A stretch of DNA of 52,402 bases, from positions 1-52,402 of the forward strand of contig JAEUTH010000030.1 in the NCBI GenBank assembly GCA_016788165.1. The letters are read 5' to 3'. Positions 52,255 through 52,402 of this stretch are shown here, piece after piece. The notes beneath the pieces were generated by a model. It searched no databases. It was not told the DNA's origin and saw nothing but the letters and a program-made list of their open reading frames with translations. Both the position numbers and the translations under genes were made by a program. Positions within the stretch are counted from its first letter, which is position 1; the number at the start of each line of letters is the position of its first letter. This stretch comes from Bacteroidia bacterium (GTDB taxonomy: Bacteria > Bacteroidota > Bacteroidia > AKYH767-A > OLB10).

Positions 52255-52402
52255 ATGCTACGCATCAATTTGTTCTTATGCCTGCTAATTGCGCAAATAT
52301 GGGTAAATGCCTAAACGGTTACACAGGCATGGTTAGTGGAGCCAAAACCACAAGGCATAAATCCTCTTATTGTATCCGACAATCAGCTATTTGTTGACGA
52401 TA
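52255..52402 (+). pseudogene. Start of a secreted protein gene interrupted by a stop codon at the signal peptide end (runs off window)
   Basis: From ATG at 52255 the frame reads MLRINLFLCLLIAQIWVNA, a good signal peptide, then TAA at 52312-52314, and then continues open (TVTQAWLVEPKPQGINPLI...) to the window end. Bacteroidota signal peptides usually end in A-Q, and CAA (Gln) to TAA is a single C-to-T change, so the ancestral reading is probably ...NAQTVTQAW. Either the gene was recently lost, or the base is a sequencing error. The remaining part lies outside the window, so its product is unknown. Confidence 0.6.

Overview
The window is an ordinary stretch of chromosome from a member of the Bacteroidota. 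Signs of this are T9SS-type C-terminal sorting domains (YPNPA...GIYL pattern), signal peptides that end in A-Q, gldF/gldG gliding-motility genes, Bacteroidetes-only families (DUF5606, DUF4476, DUF4412, the HSDR_N protein), AT-rich DNA without clear Shine-Dalgarno sites, and promoters of the TTG-N19/20-TAnnTTTG class. I saw no rRNA, tRNA, CRISPR array, insertion sequence or prophage. The class within the phylum (Chitinophagia/Sphingobacteriia-like) is only an impression.

Layout. 1-4.1 kb: two convergent secreted T9SS cargo proteins around a shared terminator. 4.2-6.4 kb: a PGM1-like ATP-grasp ligase with a structured leader, and a small HsdR_N-type protein. 6.4-12.1 kb: a secreted subtilase, DUF5606, an M3 oligopeptidase and a NUDIX hydrolase. 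12.1-19.5 kb: RlpA, a secreted unknown, sucD, mnmE, an esterase and acs. 19.6-24.1 kb: a LiaF-like / LytS-type kinase / LytTR regulator operon, divergent from an M1 aminopeptidase. 24.1-31.4 kb: an outer-membrane-like unknown, SlyD, DUF423, DUF4476, a saccharopine-dehydrogenase-like enzyme, ChrA, DUF4412 and a Rieske oxygenase. 31.6-36.7 kb: a secreted GH13 amylase, then a cluster of two ATP-grasp-type enzymes and a class-I glutamine amidotransferase. 36.7-37.3 kb: the only long non-coding gap. 37.3-43.8 kb: thiolase, ndk, an mntR-mntH operon whose MntH carries a universal-stress domain, a di-haem cytochrome c, and miaA. 43.8-50.2 kb: gldF-gldG-DUF4340, a JmjC/cupin protein, dnaN and a DUF922 protease-like protein. 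50.3-52.4 kb: a T9SS-sorted protein and the start of a secreted gene interrupted by a stop codon at its signal-peptide cleavage site.

Genes that work together: LiaF-like/kinase/regulator (envelope-stress signalling, with three 20-bp-spaced direct repeats between its promoter and the divergent aminopeptidase); mntR-mntH (manganese homeostasis, with a 16-bp palindrome upstream); the GATase/ATP-grasp pair joined by an ATGA overlap (probable small-molecule or peptide ligation); and gldFG with DUF4340 (ABC-type membrane complex for gliding/secretion). The best candidates for undescribed biology are the ATP-grasp/glutamine-amidotransferase cluster, the PGM1-like ligase locus and the predicted LytTR repeat operator.
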